This document shows, piece by piece, positions 50,836 to 59,543 of a stretch of DNA of 64,000 nucleotides (the stretch's first letter is position 1; every line of letters starts with the position of its first letter). This stretch comes from E44-bin32 sp034430595 (GTDB taxonomy: Bacteria > Chloroflexota > Anaerolineae > Anaerolineales > E44-bin32). The stretch is from NCBI GenBank assembly GCA_034430595.1, contig DAOUEL010000092.1, positions 1 to 64,000 of the forward strand, written 5' to 3'. The translations under genes were made by a program, and so were the position numbers. The notes under the pieces are model-generated. The model was not told the DNA's origin. It did not search any database and saw only the letters and a list, made by a program, of their open reading frames with translations.

Positions 50836-51441
50836 GTGAATGAAACGGCCCAGCAGCCCCCTCAAACCCTGACAGAAATCCTGCGCGTTCGCTTTAAAGG
50901 CTTGCTCGACCCGGTTGGTGCATTCCTGAACCGGCTGGGTATCGCGCCCAATACGCTTACGCTAGCAGGGTTAGTCGGGAACATGGTTGGTGCAATTTTC
51001 CTGGCGCGAGGAGAATTCCTGATCGGTGGATTGATCCTGCTCCTGATGGGCCCGCTGGACGCGCTGGATGGGACGATGGCGCGCCTGCGCGGTGAACCCA
51101 CCGCATTCGGCGGCTTCATCGATTCGGTCACCGACCGATACTCCGAACTGCTGATCTACGGGGGGCTGCTCCTGCACTATGCATTGGCCTCTGACGTAAC
51201 ACTCATAATGATTACATTCGCGGCCGCCTCCGGATCCGTGCTCGTCTCCTACGCACGAGCGCGCGCCCAGTCACTGGGGTATGAAGCCCGCGGTGGTTTA
51301 CTGACTCGCGCCGAGCGCTTCTTCGTGCTTGTCCCAAGCCTGATCCTCGGGTATCCACGCATCGGAATCTGGTTGGTAGCCATTTTTTCCAACATCACCG
51401 CTGTCCAACGAATTTATTCTGTGCGCCGGCAGGCGCGATAG
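50836..51441 (+). CDS. CDP-alcohol phosphatidyltransferase
   Basis: A 201-residue membrane enzyme of the class-I CDP-alcohol phosphotransferase family, which makes phospholipids such as PGP or phosphatidylinositol phosphate. The catalytic signature D-G-x2-A-R-x8-G-x3-D-x3-D is complete in LDGTMARLRG followed by GGFIDSVTD. About six helices. The GTG at 50,836 is preferred, with GGAG 10 bases upstream; a GTG at 50,815 would add 7 residues. The alcohol substrate cannot be told; phosphatidylinositol-phosphate or archaetidyl-type enzymes are alternatives. Followed 9 bases later by lgt. Confidence 0.9.
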   Translation: MNETAQQPPQTLTEILRVRFKGLLDPVGAFLNRLGIAPNTLTLAGLVGNMVGAIFLARGEFLIGGLILLLMGPLDALDGTMARLRGEPTAFGGFIDSVTDRYSELLIYGGLLLHYALASDVTLIMITFAAASGSVLVSYARARAQSLGYEARGGLLTRAERFFVLVPSLILGYPRIGIWLVAIFSNITAVQRIYSVRRQAR

Positions 51442-51450
51442 GGGTAAGGT

Positions 51451-52266
51451 ATGAGTTTCGACCCATACGGTATTCATCTTGGATTCCTTTATCTACGTTA
51501 TTACGGCATGATCTTGATGTTTGGCGCCTTGATGGCAGCCTTTCTTGGCCGCTGGTTACTGAAACGCATGGGCAAAGACCCGGAGATCGTCTGGGATGCG
51601 CTGGTGTGGGTTCTCATTTTCGGGGTGATAGGCGCCCGGCTCTATCACGTTTTTACACCCTCGAAATTCTCTGGCATTACCACGATGGACTACCTGCGCA
51701 ATCCGATTCGGATCCTGACCACATGGGAAGGCGGCTTGGGGATGCCAGGGGCAATCATCGGCGGCGTGTTCGGGCTCTACTTGTTTGCTCGCCGCAACCA
51801 ACTGGCTCTGGGCGATCTGCTCGATGTTGCAGCGCCGGGGGTTGCACTGGCTCAGGCGATCGGCCGCTGGGGAAATTTCGTAAATCAGGAGTTATACGGC
51901 CCACCTACGGATCTGCCGTGGGGGATATATATCAGGCCGGAAAACCGACCTAGCCCGGCATTGTATCCAGAATTCATTGGAGCCGAACGCTTCCATCCGC
52001 TGTTCCTTTATGAATCAATCTGGAACCTGCTGAACATGTTCTTGCTGCTCTGGCTCTGGCGGCGCTATCGAGATCGCTTGAAGTCAGGGGATCTTTTCCT
52101 GGTATACCTGATCGGCTATGCAGTTGGCCGTTTCTTGCTCGAATTCCTGCGCCTCGATTATGTTCCGCTGTTTGGAATAAACTTCAACCAGGGCGTCATG
52201 GCGCTGGTCGCAATTGCAGGCAGCCTGGCAATCTTTCTCCGCCATCGCCGTCTAACTACCGCTTGA
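51451..52266 (+). CDS. lgt: Prolipoprotein diacylglyceryl transferase
   Basis: A 271-residue membrane enzyme that attaches diacylglycerol from phosphatidylglycerol to the lipobox cysteine of prolipoproteins. The Lgt signature GRWGNFVNQELYGPP is at about residues 137-151, with the catalytic-site RYYG near 17, ARLYHV near 62 and the C-terminal FL-E-F-x-R segment (GRFLLEFLRLD). About seven helices. Several lipoproteins encoded in this window (copper chaperones, iron-binding protein, CAP protein) would be its clients. A strong terminator follows. Confidence 0.97.
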   Translation: MSFDPYGIHLGFLYLRYYGMILMFGALMAAFLGRWLLKRMGKDPEIVWDALVWVLIFGVIGARLYHVFTPSKFSGITTMDYLRNPIRILTTWEGGLGMPGAIIGGVFGLYLFARRNQLALGDLLDVAAPGVALAQAIGRWGNFVNQELYGPPTDLPWGIYIRPENRPSPALYPEFIGAERFHPLFLYESIWNLLNMFLLLWLWRRYRDRLKSGDLFLVYLIGYAVGRFLLEFLRLDYVPLFGINFNQGVMALVAIAGSLAIFLRHRRLTTA

Positions 52267-52285
52267 TCGTAAAGACTGTGCCTTC

Positions 52286-52313
52286 GGGCCGCCGGCCGGC
52301 GGCCCATTTTTTT
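52286..52313 (+). terminator. Intrinsic terminator after lgt
   Basis: GGGCCGCCGG and CCGGCGGCCC form a perfect 20-base palindrome (52,286-52,305) directly followed by ATTTTTTT. It lies 20 bases after the lgt stop. This is the clearest Rho-independent terminator in the window. Confidence 0.93.
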
Positions 52314-52333
52314 AATCTGGGAAAGATGGATGA

Positions 52334-52363
52334 TTGTTGGAGTACGCGACGGCACGCTATAAT
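52334..52363 (+). promoter_or_regulatory. Promoter of the ABC exporter operon
   Basis: TATAAT (52,358-52,363) is a consensus -10; TTGTTG (52,334-52,339) lies 18 bases upstream as a weak -35. The start codon is only 17 bases after the -10, so the message would have a leader of roughly ten bases, possibly leaderless-like. Confidence 0.55.
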
Positions 52364-52380
52364 GCGCCGAGTCAACAACC

Positions 52381-53322
52381 ATGAGTCGAATTGCAGCCAA
52401 TCACCTCCTGAAACGCTTCGGGGATTTCACGGCCGTCTATGATGTCACCCTGACGGTCGAGCCGGGTGAGATCCTGGCCCTGCTGGGCCCGAACGGAGCC
52501 GGAAAGACAACCACGATCCGCATGCTGGCTTCTATCCTGCGGCCGACCGAAGGTACGGCAAGCGTCGCCGGATTTGATGTCATCAATGAGGCTGAGAAGG
52601 TGCGCCAAACGGTCGGCCTGCTTACAGAACACCACGGCCTTTACACCCGAATGCGCGCGATGGAATACCTGAAATTTTTCGGGAATATCTACGGGATGCC
52701 GGAGCATCTCGTTGTTGAACGCGCCGAATACCTGCTGGAGCGCTATGGTCTGCAGGAAGCTTTGGAGATGCGGCTGGGTCAATACTCAAAGGGAATGCGG
52801 CAGAAGCTCGCACTCGTGCGCGCCCTGCTGCACGATCCCAGTGTGCTCCTGCTCGATGAACCGACCTCGGCGATGGACCCTGCCAGCGCTCACCTTGTGC
52901 GGGAGGGTATCATTCAGATGCGTGCCGCCGAGCGGGCGATTGTCGTCTGCACCCATAATTTGCACGAGGCAGAGGGGTTAGCGGACCGGATCGCCATCAT
53001 CAGCCGCGGCCGAATTGTGGCGCATGATTCTCCTCGCAAACTCAAACAGCTTCTGATGGGCGACCCGATTATGGAACTAAAACTGGCTGTCCCACTTGAT
53101 GGCGCTAGCGAGTATCTCCCGCCCTCCCTGGATTTAGTGGATGGGGGTGAAACCTGGGTCCGCTACCGCACCAGCGATCCGCAGGACACCAATCCGCAGG
53201 TTTTGCGGGCGATGCTCAACGCCGGGATCCCGGTGGTCACCCTTTCAGAGGTGGAGCGGAGCCTGGAGGAGGTCTATTTGCAGATTGTTGGGGGTGAACA
53301 GGTGCAGGAAAACCTCGAATGA
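52381..53322 (+). CDS. ABC-2 type transporter ATPase
   Basis: A 313-residue cytosolic ATPase of the DrrA/NatA/CcmA type. Walker A is GPNGAGKTT near 36-44, the Q-loop region GLLTEHHGLY, the signature YSKGMRQKL near 138, Walker B SVLLLDEPTSAMD near 158 and the H-loop VCTHNLHEAE. About 90 C-terminal residues beyond the core fit the extension of exporters of this class. It overlaps the permease gene by 4 bases (ATGA). Substrate unknown; drug, lipid or sodium export are all possible. Confidence 0.95.
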   Translation: MSRIAANHLLKRFGDFTAVYDVTLTVEPGEILALLGPNGAGKTTTIRMLASILRPTEGTASVAGFDVINEAEKVRQTVGLLTEHHGLYTRMRAMEYLKFFGNIYGMPEHLVVERAEYLLERYGLQEALEMRLGQYSKGMRQKLALVRALLHDPSVLLLDEPTSAMDPASAHLVREGIIQMRAAERAIVVCTHNLHEAEGLADRIAIISRGRIVAHDSPRKLKQLLMGDPIMELKLAVPLDGASEYLPPSLDLVDGGETWVRYRTSDPQDTNPQVLRAMLNAGIPVVTLSEVERSLEEVYLQIVGGEQVQENLE

Positions 53323-54761
53323 ACAGCGAAGTCAGCCTGCAGAGCGAATGGGCCGGTGCATGGTCTGTCGCCCGGCGCGAGATACGGGATCAATTACGGG
53401 ATTGGCGGATACTCACCCCGATCGCGCTCCTGACACTCTTCTTTCCACTCCTGATGAACTTCACTGCCCAGCAAGCAGTCGACTTTGTGAGCCGCTATGG
53501 TGCCCCCGTGATCGGGGACCGCTTGATCCCATTCCTGCTGATGGTGGTCGGATTTTTCCCGATCTCGATCTCCCTGGTGATCGCGCTGGAAAGCTTTGCC
53601 GGTGAACGCGAACGGCTGTCACTGGAACCGCTTCTGGCAACCCCCCTCAGCGATAGCCAGCTTTACTATGGAAAGATGATTGCCTCGCTCGTCCCGCCTC
53701 TGTCAGCTTCCTATCTTGGCATCGGCGTATACCTGACCGGCCTGATCCTGCGACTGCGCTGGACGCCAGCCCCGCAATTGCTGCTTCAGATCCTGGCGCT
53801 CACAACCATCCAGGCCATGGTAATGGTCAGCGGTGCGGTCGTCATCTCATCCCAGACGACCTCGGTCCGGGCCGCGAACCTGTTAGCCTCATTCATCATC
53901 ATCCCGGTGGCTGAACTCATCATCGGCGAAAGCCTGATCATGTTTTGGGGTCGCTATCATATTCTATGGTGGATTGTGCTCGCGCTAGCCCTGGTCGTTG
54001 TGGTGCTGGTCCGGATGGGATTGAAATTGTTCAACCGGGAGGAGTTGCTCGGGCGGGAACTGGATGTCCTCGATTTGCGATGGGTGTGGAAAACGTTCAG
54101 CGTCGCCTTCCGATCGGGGGCTAATTCAGTCCGCAGCTGGTATGGTGGCGTGCTCAAAGGATCGCTCCGCAAACTAGGAATTTCACTTCTTCTGATGGCT
54201 GGCGCTCTGGCGGTGGCATATTTGCTGGGATACCGCTGGGCTGGAAATTACACTCTGCCAGCGAGCTTGTTCCAAGGCCAAGCCTTCAACCAGGATTGGC
54301 TGGATGTGCTCTCCCAGTTCGGGCTGCTCTCGGCCGCTGGGGCCGTGCGAATTCTATTTGTTAATGTGCGGGCACTGCTCCTGGCGACGTTGTTTGGAGT
54401 GTTCACGTTCGGTGTCCTGGCAGTGATCCTGCTGATGGTACCGATCGGCCTGACAGGCTACTTTGCTGGCAACCTGGCGCTTGCCGGTCAAAAACCGCTC
54501 TTATTCCTGGTTGCCCTGATCCTTCCCCATGGGATTCTCGAAATCCCGGCCGCAATTATCTCGGGAGCAGCGATCCTGCAGCTTGGCCTTTCGGTCATCA
54601 GCATGCCGCGCGGCAGCTCGCTGGGTGAGGGATGGATCAAGGCCTTTGCCCAATGGGCACGCATCAATCTTGGAATCGTGCTGCCCCTACTCATTGGAGC
54701 CGCGCTGCTCGAGGCGCTGCTCACTCCCCGCATCGCCGTGATGCTTCTCTCCGGGGTCTAG
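53319..54761 (+). CDS. ABC-2 type permease with extra C-terminal membrane domain
   Basis: A 480-residue membrane protein. Its N-terminal part (about 1-260) fits an ABC-2 exporter permease (ARREIRDQLRDWRILTPIALLTLFF split, ESFAGERERLSLEPLLATPLSDSQLYYGK split). The remaining 220 residues carry about four further helices (VNVRALLLATLFGVFTFGVL, then LPHGILEIPAAIISGAAIL), resembling stage II sporulation protein M/SpoIIM-like membrane domains with the conserved PHG-x-x-E motif. So it may be a permease fused to a SpoIIM-like unit, an arrangement met in some exporters. Coupled to the ATPase by ATGA. Confidence 0.85.
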   Translation: MNSEVSLQSEWAGAWSVARREIRDQLRDWRILTPIALLTLFFPLLMNFTAQQAVDFVSRYGAPVIGDRLIPFLLMVVGFFPISISLVIALESFAGERERLSLEPLLATPLSDSQLYYGKMIASLVPPLSASYLGIGVYLTGLILRLRWTPAPQLLLQILALTTIQAMVMVSGAVVISSQTTSVRAANLLASFIIIPVAELIIGESLIMFWGRYHILWWIVLALALVVVVLVRMGLKLFNREELLGRELDVLDLRWVWKTFSVAFRSGANSVRSWYGGVLKGSLRKLGISLLLMAGALAVAYLLGYRWAGNYTLPASLFQGQAFNQDWLDVLSQFGLLSAAGAVRILFVNVRALLLATLFGVFTFGVLAVILLMVPIGLTGYFAGNLALAGQKPLLFLVALILPHGILEIPAAIISGAAILQLGLSVISMPRGSSLGEGWIKAFAQWARINLGIVLPLLIGAALLEALLTPRIAVMLLSGV

Positions 54762-54762
54762 G

Positions 54763-55518
54763 ATGCCCGAACTAATATTCCTCGGCACAGCCGCGGCCAT
54801 CCCGGACCAGGAGCACGAGAATACGCAATTCGCGCTGAGGGACGATAAAGGCGTTGTCCTGATCGACTGCAGTGGTTCACCACTTCCCCACCTGGCTCGG
54901 GCTGGAATTGCACAGGAAGAGGTCACCGATATCATTCTGACCCACTTCCATCCTGATCACGTAGGGGGGGTGCCGCTCCTATTAATGAATATGTGGCTCC
55001 TGGGAAGGCAGAAACCCCTCCGAATTTACGGCCTGCACCATTGCCTGGAGCGGGTCGAAGATATGATGGGCTTTTTTCATTGGGAAAACTGGCCGAACTT
55101 CTTCCCGGTCGCATTCCACCGCCTACCTGAGCAAAGCGCAGTTCTTGTTCTTGAACGGGGAACGATCCGCATCCTGGCCTCCTCCGTGCGGCACGTCATT
55201 CCGACCATCGGCCTGCGAATCGAAGTCGAGGGTAAACCCGCCCTGGCTTATTCGTGTGATACCGAACCGTGTCCGGCAGTTGTGGAGCTAGCGCTGGGGG
55301 CTCCCGTCTTGATCCACGAGGCAACAGGTGAGGGCGTTGGCCATTCCTCGGCAGCGCAAGCCGGGAGCATAGCCGCCGAAGCGGGTGTCCAAAAGCTCTA
55401 CCTGGTTCATTACACCGTGAACAGTGGGGCGGATGAAGACAGCTTACGACTGGAAGCGGCCTCGACTTTCGATGGAGAGGTGGTCGTGGCGCACGATGAG
55501 ATGCAGATCGTCCTATGA
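54763..55518 (+). CDS. MBL-fold hydrolase, RNase Z-like
   Basis: A 251-residue metallo-beta-lactamase-fold enzyme. The zinc motif is THFHPDHVGG at about 60-69 (H-x-H-x-D-H), with further ligands in the HVIPTIGLRIE and SCDTEP stretches and a final His in LVHYTV near 212. FLGTAAAIP at the N-terminus is typical of the RNase Z/arylsulfatase-like group. The flexible exosite arm of true tRNase Z is not obvious, so tRNA 3' processing is only one option. One base separates it from the permease stop. Confidence 0.88.
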   Translation: MPELIFLGTAAAIPDQEHENTQFALRDDKGVVLIDCSGSPLPHLARAGIAQEEVTDIILTHFHPDHVGGVPLLLMNMWLLGRQKPLRIYGLHHCLERVEDMMGFFHWENWPNFFPVAFHRLPEQSAVLVLERGTIRILASSVRHVIPTIGLRIEVEGKPALAYSCDTEPCPAVVELALGAPVLIHEATGEGVGHSSAAQAGSIAAEAGVQKLYLVHYTVNSGADEDSLRLEAASTFDGEVVVAHDEMQIVL

Positions 55519-55728
55519 GGAATTCTTCGACTCGGCCGGCTTGACGGTTGCGTGCAGGTAGCGGAATTCGCCTCGCGGCGGGATCAAGTCAAATACCTCG
55601 ATTACCTGGAACGGCTTTCTCCCCAGTTTCACGACATCGCCTTTTTTAGGCCTGTGATCCGTATTAAGGATTGCCCCTGGGTGTTCTCCCCCGGAAACAA
55701 CGTAGCTAACCTTATAAATGGCTGCCAT
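55513..55728 (-). CDS. Small conserved-looking hypothetical protein
   Basis: A 71-residue cytosolic protein, beta-rich, with the pattern of a small SH3-like or OB-like barrel (YKVSYVVSGGEHPGAILN, GDVVKLGRKPFQVIEVFDLIPPRG split). GAGAGGCGAGAG precedes the ATG. I do not recognise a family. It overlaps the end of the convergent MBL gene by 6 bases and lies 10 bases after the cyclic-nucleotide-domain gene in the same direction, so they probably share a transcript. Confidence 0.6.
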   Translation of the reverse strand: MAAIYKVSYVVSGGEHPGAILNTDHRPKKGDVVKLGRKPFQVIEVFDLIPPRGEFRYLHATVKPAESKNSS

Positions 55729-55738
55729 CTCTCGCCTC

Positions 55739-56185
55739 TCAGCGACCGGTCAGGTTGCGATGCCGAAGTTTGAATGAAAGATCGGCGGCAATATTCCGCA
55801 TGACGATATACCCCAGGCGGTGATTTTGTTCGCAAGCACGCTCGAAATCCTCACGATGGATGACCAGCACGTTGGTTGGATCGGAAGCGGCTTTGATTGT
55901 CGCCGAGCGTGGCCCGTGGTCGACTAAAGCCATTTCGCCGAAAATCTGGCCTTCCCCCAGGTTGACGACAGTTCGAGGGGCAACACCAGGTGAAGCGCTT
56001 GCGCGGATTACTTCAACGAATCCAACCTGGACAATATATAATTCGTCCCCGGTTTCACCCTGGGCTGTGATGACTTCGCCGGAGGGATAGGTTAATTCAC
56101 GGCAGATACTGGCGAGCATCTTCAGTTCTTCCTCGCTCGCTCCTTCAAAGAGTTCGACGGAACCCAGCAACTCCAAATAGCCCAT
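55739..56185 (-). CDS. Cyclic-nucleotide-binding-domain protein
   Basis: A 148-residue protein consisting of one CRP-type cyclic-nucleotide-binding domain with no DNA-binding part. The beta-roll (LTYPSGEVITAQGETGDELYIV split) leads to a good phosphate-binding cassette, GEGQIFGEMALVDHGPRSATI, which keeps F-G-E-x-A-L and R-S-A and so may bind cAMP or cGMP. GGAGG lies 5 bases before the ATG at 56,185; a longer frame to 56,227 has none. It resembles the sensor at 12,625-13,062 but with an intact cassette. Confidence 0.85.
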   Translation of the reverse strand: MGYLELLGSVELFEGASEEELKMLASICRELTYPSGEVITAQGETGDELYIVQVGFVEVIRASASPGVAPRTVVNLGEGQIFGEMALVDHGPRSATIKAASDPTNVLVIHREDFERACEQNHRLGYIVMRNIAADLSFKLRHRNLTGR

Positions 56186-56336
56186 GCGAGCCTCCGGTTG
56201 GATCATGGAGAATAGCAGCTGACGCACGATTTGCCTCAGATTGTATAACAGGAAAGAGTCGCTGCCAATTGAACCTTATGTAAAGTAAGCCTGCCGATTC
56301 GGCATCTCGTGCTCGGTATCGACGCCGGCACCTGTG

Positions 56337-56345
56337 TGGTAGAAT
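56337..56345 (+). promoter_or_regulatory. Extended -10 promoter of the hsp20-lon region
   Basis: TGGTAGAAT is an extended -10 element 41 bases before the hsp20 start. No -35 and no CIRCE or other heat-shock operator was recognised around it. Confidence 0.45.
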
Positions 56346-56386
56346 CTTAAAATATGGTTTCTAATCCACTTTTAAGGTAGCAAGCA

Positions 56387-56812
56387 ATGGACCCAGAGTA
56401 CGAATTTCCCTCCATACTTTTGAAATCCAATCGCGACGACGATCCTTGGGGTCAAAACTCCTTGCGCGGCCTGGGTTATCGCTTGGGGCGGCGTTCACAT
56501 GGGTGGCATCCACCAACCGACGTGATGGAAACGGAAGATTCATTCATCGTCCTGGTCGAAATTGCGGGTATGCGCGGCGCGGAGTTTGCTGTGACTTACA
56601 CTGAGGATGGCCTGACAATTCGAGGTGTTCGCGTGGAGGGGGGCGAACGCCGAGCATACCACCAGATGGAGATCGATTTTGGAGAGTTTGTGAGCGAAAT
56701 CCATCTACCGGGAGCCGTGGATTCCTCGGCGATCGAAGCAACATACAGCGACGGCTTTCTCAGAGTCCTATTGCCTAAAGCCAGTCCAAAAGAGATTCGC
56801 ATCGAGGATTGA
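56387..56812 (+). CDS. Hsp20/alpha-crystallin small heat-shock protein
   Basis: A 141-residue chaperone that holds unfolding proteins in oligomers. The alpha-crystallin domain spans about 42-135: HPPTDVMETEDSFIVLVEIAGM, LTIRGVR, the FGEFVSEIHLPGAVD strand pair and the C-terminal signature SDGFLRVLLPKASPKEIRI, with an I-x-I-like end. N-terminal 40 residues are variable as usual. It precedes lon by about 100 bases in the same direction, pairing holding and degrading of damaged protein. Confidence 0.93.
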   Translation: MDPEYEFPSILLKSNRDDDPWGQNSLRGLGYRLGRRSHGWHPPTDVMETEDSFIVLVEIAGMRGAEFAVTYTEDGLTIRGVRVEGGERRAYHQMEIDFGEFVSEIHLPGAVDSSAIEATYSDGFLRVLLPKASPKEIRIED

Positions 56813-56911
56813 ACACCGGCATTCCAGCATCTGTTGGCTGGCTTCCGCCTCAAGATTGATGATCAGGAAACCTTGAGCGGGATGTGCGGCTACATTGAGG
56901 ACAAAGGCTTC

Positions 56912-59506
56912 ATGGATGATTTTTCATCGACAATCATGGTTCAGGATGAGAGCGATGATTCCGGCTCGATCGATGAGCTTAAGGGCGGGATCGAACAACT
57001 CGAGATACCGGACGAGCTGCCAATTCTACCGCTGCGCGGCGTCGTTGTTTACCCCCATACTGCCACACCGCTGACCATTGGCCAGACCCGATCCATTAAG
57101 CTCGTTGATGATGTCGTCGCCAGCCACCGGTTGATAGGGCTTGTTGCGGCACGAAATCCGGAGCTCGAACTTCCCGGTCCAAACGACCTTTTCAAGTATG
57201 GTACGGTTGCCTCAATACAGCGCTTATTCCGAGCTCCCGACGGCACGATCCGGCTCATTGCGCGCGGCCTGGCCCGCTTCGAATTGGGCGAATTCAAGGC
57301 GCACGAGCCGTACCTCTCGGCCACAATCCACTTGCAGCCCGAAGAAATAGAAGAAGGGGTCGAGATCGAAGCCCAGGTCCGGGCCGCTAAAGATCTCTTC
57401 CAGCAAATCGCTGAGCTCGGTCCGACACTCCCGCGTGAGATCATCGGGGGAGTGCTCCTTCTCGACGAGCCGCTCTACGTTGCTTACACCATTGCCAACT
57501 ACCAGCGCATGGACCTCGACGATGGCCAGCGCATCCTTGAGATCAATTCCGCGACCGAGAAGCTGAAGTATTTGAACGGCATCCTAAGCCGGGAGGTCGA
57601 GGTTCTCTCGCTCGGGCAGCAAATCCAGCAGGAGGCTCGAACCGAGATTGAGAAAGTCCAGCGGGAATACTTCCTGCGTGAACAACTGAAGGCTATCCAG
57701 CGCGAACTAGGCGAAGGCGACGAACAAACGATCGAGATTGAGGAATTCCGCAAGCGTATTGACGCTGCCAATATGCCCGAGGAAGCCGATAAGCAAGCCC
57801 GACGCGAACTGGATCGACTGGCAAAGCTTCCAACGGCGGCGGCCGAGTACGGCGTGATCCGCACCTATCTTGATTGGCTCGCATCGCTGCCCTGGGATCA
57901 AATCGCGAAAGATAACCTGGATCTCGGCCACGCCCGCTCGGTTCTGGACGAGGATCACTACGGATTGGAGGATGTCAAGGAAAGAATTTTGGAATACCTC
58001 GCGGTGAGAAAGCTGCGCTTCGAACGCGGCATCGCTGACGAGACGGATGATGATGCTCAGGTTGACCATATACGCCGTGAACGGGAAGGCGTCATCCTGT
58101 GCTTCATCGGCCCACCCGGAGTAGGCAAGACCTCGCTGGGCCGTTCAATTGCCCGCGCGATGGGGAGGGAGTTCATTCGCATTTCGCTCGGTGGGGTGCA
58201 CGACGAAGCAGAAATTCGCGGTCATCGACGGACCTATATTGGGGCAATGCCAGGGCGAATTCTCCAGGCTCTGCGCAGGGTCGAATCACGGAACCCGGTT
58301 TTCATGTTGGACGAGGTTGACAAGATGGGTCAAGATTTTCGCGGCGACCCCAGCTCAGCCTTGCTCGAGGTCCTTGATCCTGAGCAGAATCGCGAATTCC
58401 GGGATCATTACCTTGAAGTTGCATTCGACCTATCGCAGGTCATGTTCATCACCACGGCTAATTGGATGGAGACGATCCCTGAACCGCTATTGGACCGGAT
58501 GGAAGTGATCCACCTTTCGGGGTATACCGAAAAAGAAAAGGTGGGGATCGCACAAGGCTATTTGCTCCCGCGCCAAATTCGTGAGAACGGTTTGAAGAAG
58601 CGCGAAATCAGCTTCACAGAAGAAGCCTTGCTCTCCATCATACGCTCCTATACACGCGAGGCGGGTGTGCGTAATCTTGAACGCGAGATTGGCAGTATTT
58701 GCCGCAAGGTTGCAACTCAGATTGCTGAAGGGAAGACGAAGAAAGTAAAACTGACCGGGAGGAAAGTTCGAGAATATCTTAAAAAGCCGCATTACTACGG
58801 TCAGGAGGAATTAGCGGAGCGGACTTCTCTCCCCGGTGTCGCGACTGGCCTGGCCTATACCGCCGCTGGAGGTGATGTGCTTTTCATCGAAGCGACGGCC
58901 ATGCCTGGAAACAAACAGTTCCAGCTTACAGGCTCGTTAGGCCAGGTAATGCAGGAGTCAGCCCGGGCTGCCCTCTCGTTTGTCCGAGCGGACTCACCGG
59001 CGCTTGGTGTTGACGATGATTACTGGGAGAAGCACGATCTCCATCTGCACGTACCTGCTGGCGCACAACCCAAGGATGGCCCTTCGGCGGGTGTTACGAT
59101 GGCGACGGCACTGGCCTCTATGGCAACCGGCAAACCGGTTCGTTCCGATGTCGGAATGACCGGCGAGATCACACTGCGGGGCCAGGTGCTTCCGATCGGT
59201 GGGGTCAAGGAAAAAGTGCTTGCAGCTCACCGTTCAGGTTTACACACCGTCATTCTCCCGAAGCGCAATGAGGTTGATCTCCAGGATATTCCCGAGGAAG
59301 TTCGTGAGGACATGCATTTTGTCTTCGTAGACACTGTCGACCAGGTCTTCAAGGCCGCTCTGGAAAAGCCACCCCAGAAAGGCAAAAAAAAGGTGGCCTC
59401 CGGAAAACGAGCCAAGAAAACCGCTGATGGTAAGTCAGCAGCAACCAAGAAGGCAGAATCGTCCGGCTCGAAAGCCAGCAAGAAATCTCCCAAGAGCAAA
59501 TCGTGA
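56912..59506 (+). CDS. lon: ATP-dependent protease Lon with lysine-rich C-terminal tail
   Basis: An 864-residue LonA. The N-terminal substrate domain begins at LPILPLRGVVVYPH; the AAA+ module has Walker A GPPGVGKT, Walker B VFMLDEVDKM and sensor residues; the protease domain holds catalytic Ser in KDGPSAGVTMA and Lys in GGVKEKVLAAHR. After about residue 815 comes a tail of some 50 residues rich in Lys, Ala and Ser, reminiscent of histone H1-type tails and not part of standard Lon. The start at 56,912 is preferred (AAAGG 5 bases upstream); an earlier TTG at 56,834 would add 26 residues. Cytosolic quality control, paired with hsp20. Confidence 0.95.
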   Translation: MDDFSSTIMVQDESDDSGSIDELKGGIEQLEIPDELPILPLRGVVVYPHTATPLTIGQTRSIKLVDDVVASHRLIGLVAARNPELELPGPNDLFKYGTVASIQRLFRAPDGTIRLIARGLARFELGEFKAHEPYLSATIHLQPEEIEEGVEIEAQVRAAKDLFQQIAELGPTLPREIIGGVLLLDEPLYVAYTIANYQRMDLDDGQRILEINSATEKLKYLNGILSREVEVLSLGQQIQQEARTEIEKVQREYFLREQLKAIQRELGEGDEQTIEIEEFRKRIDAANMPEEADKQARRELDRLAKLPTAAAEYGVIRTYLDWLASLPWDQIAKDNLDLGHARSVLDEDHYGLEDVKERILEYLAVRKLRFERGIADETDDDAQVDHIRREREGVILCFIGPPGVGKTSLGRSIARAMGREFIRISLGGVHDEAEIRGHRRTYIGAMPGRILQALRRVESRNPVFMLDEVDKMGQDFRGDPSSALLEVLDPEQNREFRDHYLEVAFDLSQVMFITTANWMETIPEPLLDRMEVIHLSGYTEKEKVGIAQGYLLPRQIRENGLKKREISFTEEALLSIIRSYTREAGVRNLEREIGSICRKVATQIAEGKTKKVKLTGRKVREYLKKPHYYGQEELAERTSLPGVATGLAYTAAGGDVLFIEATAMPGNKQFQLTGSLGQVMQESARAALSFVRADSPALGVDDDYWEKHDLHLHVPAGAQPKDGPSAGVTMATALASMATGKPVRSDVGMTGEITLRGQVLPIGGVKEKVLAAHRSGLHTVILPKRNEVDLQDIPEEVREDMHFVFVDTVDQVFKAALEKPPQKGKKKVASGKRAKKTADGKSAATKKAESSGSKASKKSPKSKS

Positions 59507-59543
59507 TGTACGTCAATACTGGTGTATGTCATGGAGATGTAAG

